DNA of 64,000 bases from the NCBI GenBank assembly GCA_028583405.1, contig CM053253.1:15914925-15978924 (forward strand), written 5' to 3'. Below the pieces are notes generated by a model that saw nothing but the letters and a program-made list of their open reading frames with translations, had not been told where the DNA came from and searched no databases. Source of the stretch: Pogonophryne albipinna. Its lineage: Eukaryota; Chordata; Actinopteri; Perciformes; Artedidraconidae. Of the stretch, positions 61,343-64,000 are shown in pieces; positions within the stretch are counted from its first letter, which is position 1; the number at the start of each line of letters is the position of its first letter. The position numbers and the translations under genes are program-made.

Positions 61343-61660
61343 AGGGAGGTTGTGGCTCAGTGGTATAGTGCGCTGAACTTTGAATCAGGGGGTAGCAAGT
61401 TCGAGTCCCACTGCAGTCAGTATGTCGTTCATTTCATTTCAAACCTTTATTTATACAGATAAATCCCATTGAGATCATTGATCTCTTTTTCAAGGGAGAC
61501 CTGCTCAAGTAGTTCCACATGAAACATAAAAATGTCGTTGTGTCCCCGGGCAAGACACTTCACCCCAAATTGCTCCTGTGGGGATTGTCCTCAGTACTGA
61601 ATGTATGTAAGTCGCTTTGGATAGAAGCGTCTAACAAATGACATGTAATGTATTGTAATG
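61343..61660 (+). mobile_element. tRNA-derived SINE interrupted by a LINE tail
   Basis: The head carries an A box (TGGCTCAGTGGTATAGTG) and a B box (AAGTTCGAGTCCC) as in a tRNA. The body resumes after an insertion at 61532 with GTGTCCCCGGGCAAGACACT, and the 3' end has AAGTCGCTTTGGATAGAAGC and TGTAATGTATTGTAATG, a tail shared by many teleost SINEs. TAATTAAT occurs on both sides (61334 and 61661) as a possible target duplication, though low complexity makes this weak. Confidence 0.85.
61430..61531 (-). mobile_element. LINE 3'-tail insertion inside the SINE, with 8-bp target duplication
   Basis: Read on the minus strand this is TTTTATGTTTCATGTGGAAC, then CTCCCTTGAAAAAGAGATC, GATCTCAATGGGA and AATAAAGGTTTGAAATGAAA, matching the 3' end of the LINE at 2209-2310. 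ATGTCGTT flanks it on both sides (61422-61429 and 61532-61539). It is a heavily 5'-truncated (102 bp) retrotransposed copy. Confidence 0.88.
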
Positions 61661-61668
61661 TAATTAAT

Positions 61669-64000
61669 CAATCTCGGTTGTGACAATTTGGAGCCTGATA
61701 ACACTGGGAACTGATTTAAGGAAGTCTTAAATTATAAGTTCATTGATATTCTTTCAAGTCTCACTTAAAACAATAGTTAGCTGTCCATAAGAACATAATT
61801 CCTCCTATTGGCTAAGAGATCCCTCATGATGCACCTCTGTTATAAGTGGGGGACAACCCCCATTTTGTGCAAAATTCATTAAAACGTTTTTCCGAAGCTA
61901 ACACAAGGCTTCAGCCACGAGAGATATTCCCCATCAATTAATCAAAGTGGATTATGAAAGGATCTTTTATAGCTAATATGAAAAGGAAGAAGCAACTGTT
62001 TAAATGTCCATATGGACACCAGACCATTATTAAAGACACATTTGGAATATTGTGAGCATATCTTTATGATCTGGAAAACAGTTTTGGGCCTTTTCCTCTT
62101 TATTCACACGATATATTTATTTGTATTTTAACAATTGCAATAGGATGTAGAGACTTGCAGAAGAGCATCATTACAGTGAATGTACAACAAAGATTATTTA
62201 CAAACATACCTCCACGAACTCCAAGTGTGGTTGAAAAAAACATTCAGTGGAGCCGTGTTCAGTCACCTTCCTCTGCTGTTCTTCTAGAAAAGACAGAGGA
62301 CACATCAAGCGTTAAAGATCACTGGTTAGATATTGAGAACCAAGCCATGTGTTGTGCACCTTATCAGAAGGAAGACAATAACCCTAAAAGTGAATTTGTG
62401 ATAGGGACGGTGGTAATAATGGCCGCCTGGCTGACCTGCGAGTGCAGCTGTGTCACCTCTGATCAGTGGTGTTACAGTCCACTGCCGGATAGTCCTTTCA
62501 CTTCCTATTAGGCTCCTCACACTGAGAGTCTGTGCACAGTGGCAAGGGCCATAAGTCCTTTGACGGCGACCTTGAACATGTGTGTGTGTGTTCATCCATG
62601 TGCAACTACGACCAGATCTCCACCCGTGTGTTTGTGTGCTTGTGTTTGTGTGATATCTCTTCCTCTTTCATCCACACCTTCCTTGTCAAGGCCATCGGTG
62701 ATCAGTGGAGGTTAAAAGTTACAAATCACCCCTCCTCCCCCACTCTGCCCTCCATCCCACCTCCCCCCGGCCTCCATCCCACGATCCCCCTCCCCACCTG
62801 TCCTCACGGCGGCCCAGGCGAGGGCCTCTGGGGGCCTGGGTCTCATTCGTATTTGGGGCCATGGCTCCTGTTGAGGGTCTGCAGGGGATCAGAGGCAGCG
62901 GAGGGCAATTACTCCTCTGCTTTAATTGGCATTATCATTTTAGCAGGCTGACAGAGATGGATCACCCAGCAGGACCCTGCTACTGTCGGCACAGGAGCGA
63001 GGGGGGGGGGGGGGGGAGGCAGGGGGAGAGGAACATGGTGTTGGCCTGGTGGGCACGAGCAGAGAGAGGATAAGGGGAGAAGAAATGTAGCAGGGAGAGA
63101 GGAGCACAATATGAAGGCCAGAATCGGGGAAATAAATCTGATATGAGCTGAACATCTTGAACAAATAACCCCCATTATACAACAAAGGTGTGTGCCGAAA
63201 TTGTGTGGGCCAGTAGCTCTCTGCGTGTGTGAGGATGTGCTCGTCCTCATATTTGTGTGTGTGGCTGATTTTATGTCCGTGTGTGTGCAGTGGGAAAGGG
63301 CAGGGAGGGGGAAGGAGGTGTATTAGTGTAACCCACTGTGAAGCCTGGCGAGGGCCTAACGAGCGGCATGCTGTGGATTCATAACTCAGGTCCTGTAAAG
63401 CTGTCAGTGGAATTAAGAGGCACCCATTATAGGTGCCCATGCGAGTGCCTCAATGCAAAATACCAGTCTTCTCCCTGGGGCGGGCAGCGGCAGATAATTT
63501 TAGCTACTTAGTGAATCATCTTCAAAGCAAGAGCTGGGCTTTTTCAGATGTGGTTAAAGCTTACAGTAAGTACACATTGCTACATTCTGTTTCAGCAGCC
63601 TCATTTGTGCTTTTTCAGTTCAAGTTAGTTTTCCTTTTGCTTTGCTTCTTTCGTCACAGACACCCAGGTCTCCTGCCTAAGAAAACCCCAAGATCTGGAG
63701 AATCCCCAGAGGCTGAACCAAACATCATGCCAGAGGAACACTTTGATGGATCGATGAAAAATTATTATGAAGCTGTCCAACCTGAATTATTGTGCTGTCT
63801 GTTGATAATCCCTTATTTGTCTCTTCCTGGCATCCAACTAAATCTGTCAGTCTGACTAAAAAAAAGCGAGGGACGGTTGATGGAAGATGATGAAGTGAGT
63901 GGAAGGGGGGGATGTGGGGCCCTCGCTTCCCGCCTCTTTTAGGGAAAGAACATACTTGAAGGGAATGCTGTGCACTCTCTCTCTTTCTCTATCTCTCTCT
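61669..64000. other. Gene-free right edge
   Basis: Open frames at 62155-62511, 62532-62951 and 63433-63855 show no recognisable domain. A unique stretch around 62880-62960 has AATTACTCC and TTTAATTGGC and could be regulatory. There is a G run of about 17 at 63001. The last bases enter a (CT)n tract that continues past the window. Confidence 0.4.

Noticed and set aside
61343..61420. Genuine tRNA gene (A and B boxes present)
   Set aside because: No complete cloverleaf could be traced, and the downstream body and tail identify a SINE.
62155..62511. 118-codon open frame
   Set aside because: Composition looks random, there is no recognisable family, and it is flanked by non-coding AT-rich DNA.
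63433..63855. 140-codon open frame near the right edge
   Set aside because: No domain was recognised, the frame includes a hydrophobic stretch from AT-rich DNA, and no splice or family support is visible.

Overview
This window looks like a teleost fish chromosome. It holds very long (CA)n/(GT)n microsatellites, many decayed L2/CR1/Rex-type LINE fragments, tRNA-derived SINEs, small DNA transposons, and two spliced vertebrate genes with GT-AG introns. No bacterial, viral or CRISPR-like system was seen. About 3% of the sequence is protein-coding.

Only two genes are well supported, and they lie head to head. spata2 is on the minus strand: two coding exons, 29379-29047 and 28624-27278, 559 codons before the stop. 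rnf114 is on the plus strand: six coding exons from 32479 to 35734, 227 codons before the stop. All splice phases close without a gap. From general knowledge, SPATA2 and RNF114 are also divergent neighbours on human 20q13, so this is an old linkage. Both proteins act in ubiquitin signalling. SPATA2 is the adaptor joining the deubiquitinase CYLD to the linear-ubiquitin ligase subunit HOIP. RNF114 is a RING-type E3 ligase with further zinc fingers and a C-terminal ubiquitin-interacting motif.

Layout. Positions 1-9.2 kb are dense in mobile elements: a 3.1 kb fold-back element with a LINE fragment inside it, an antisense LINE fragment with a frameshift, a 1.1 kb TTAA-flanked inverted-repeat element and a tRNA-derived SINE. 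Positions 9.2-23 kb hold no recognisable gene. They contain a LINE relic, a repeat region with a roughly 147-bp tandem array, and a complex microsatellite cluster. Positions 23-27 kb are gene-free and may include the spata2 3' UTR. Positions 27.2-36.4 kb hold spata2 and rnf114, with LINE relics in the intergenic gap and in rnf114 intron 3. Positions 36.4-64 kb form a gene desert. It contains a clean hAT-type element with an 8-bp target duplication, a LINE 3' half, a SINE interrupted by a LINE tail with a target duplication, several long microsatellites, and unique AT-rich stretches with clustered homeodomain-type core motifs that resemble conserved non-coding elements.

The most interesting non-genic signal is a pair of diverged, collinear non-coding segments about 825 bp apart (near 41.24-41.38 and 42.07-42.20 kb). 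Each carries the same perfect PBX-MEIS-type motif. This suggests an ancient local duplication of a regulatory element in the desert.
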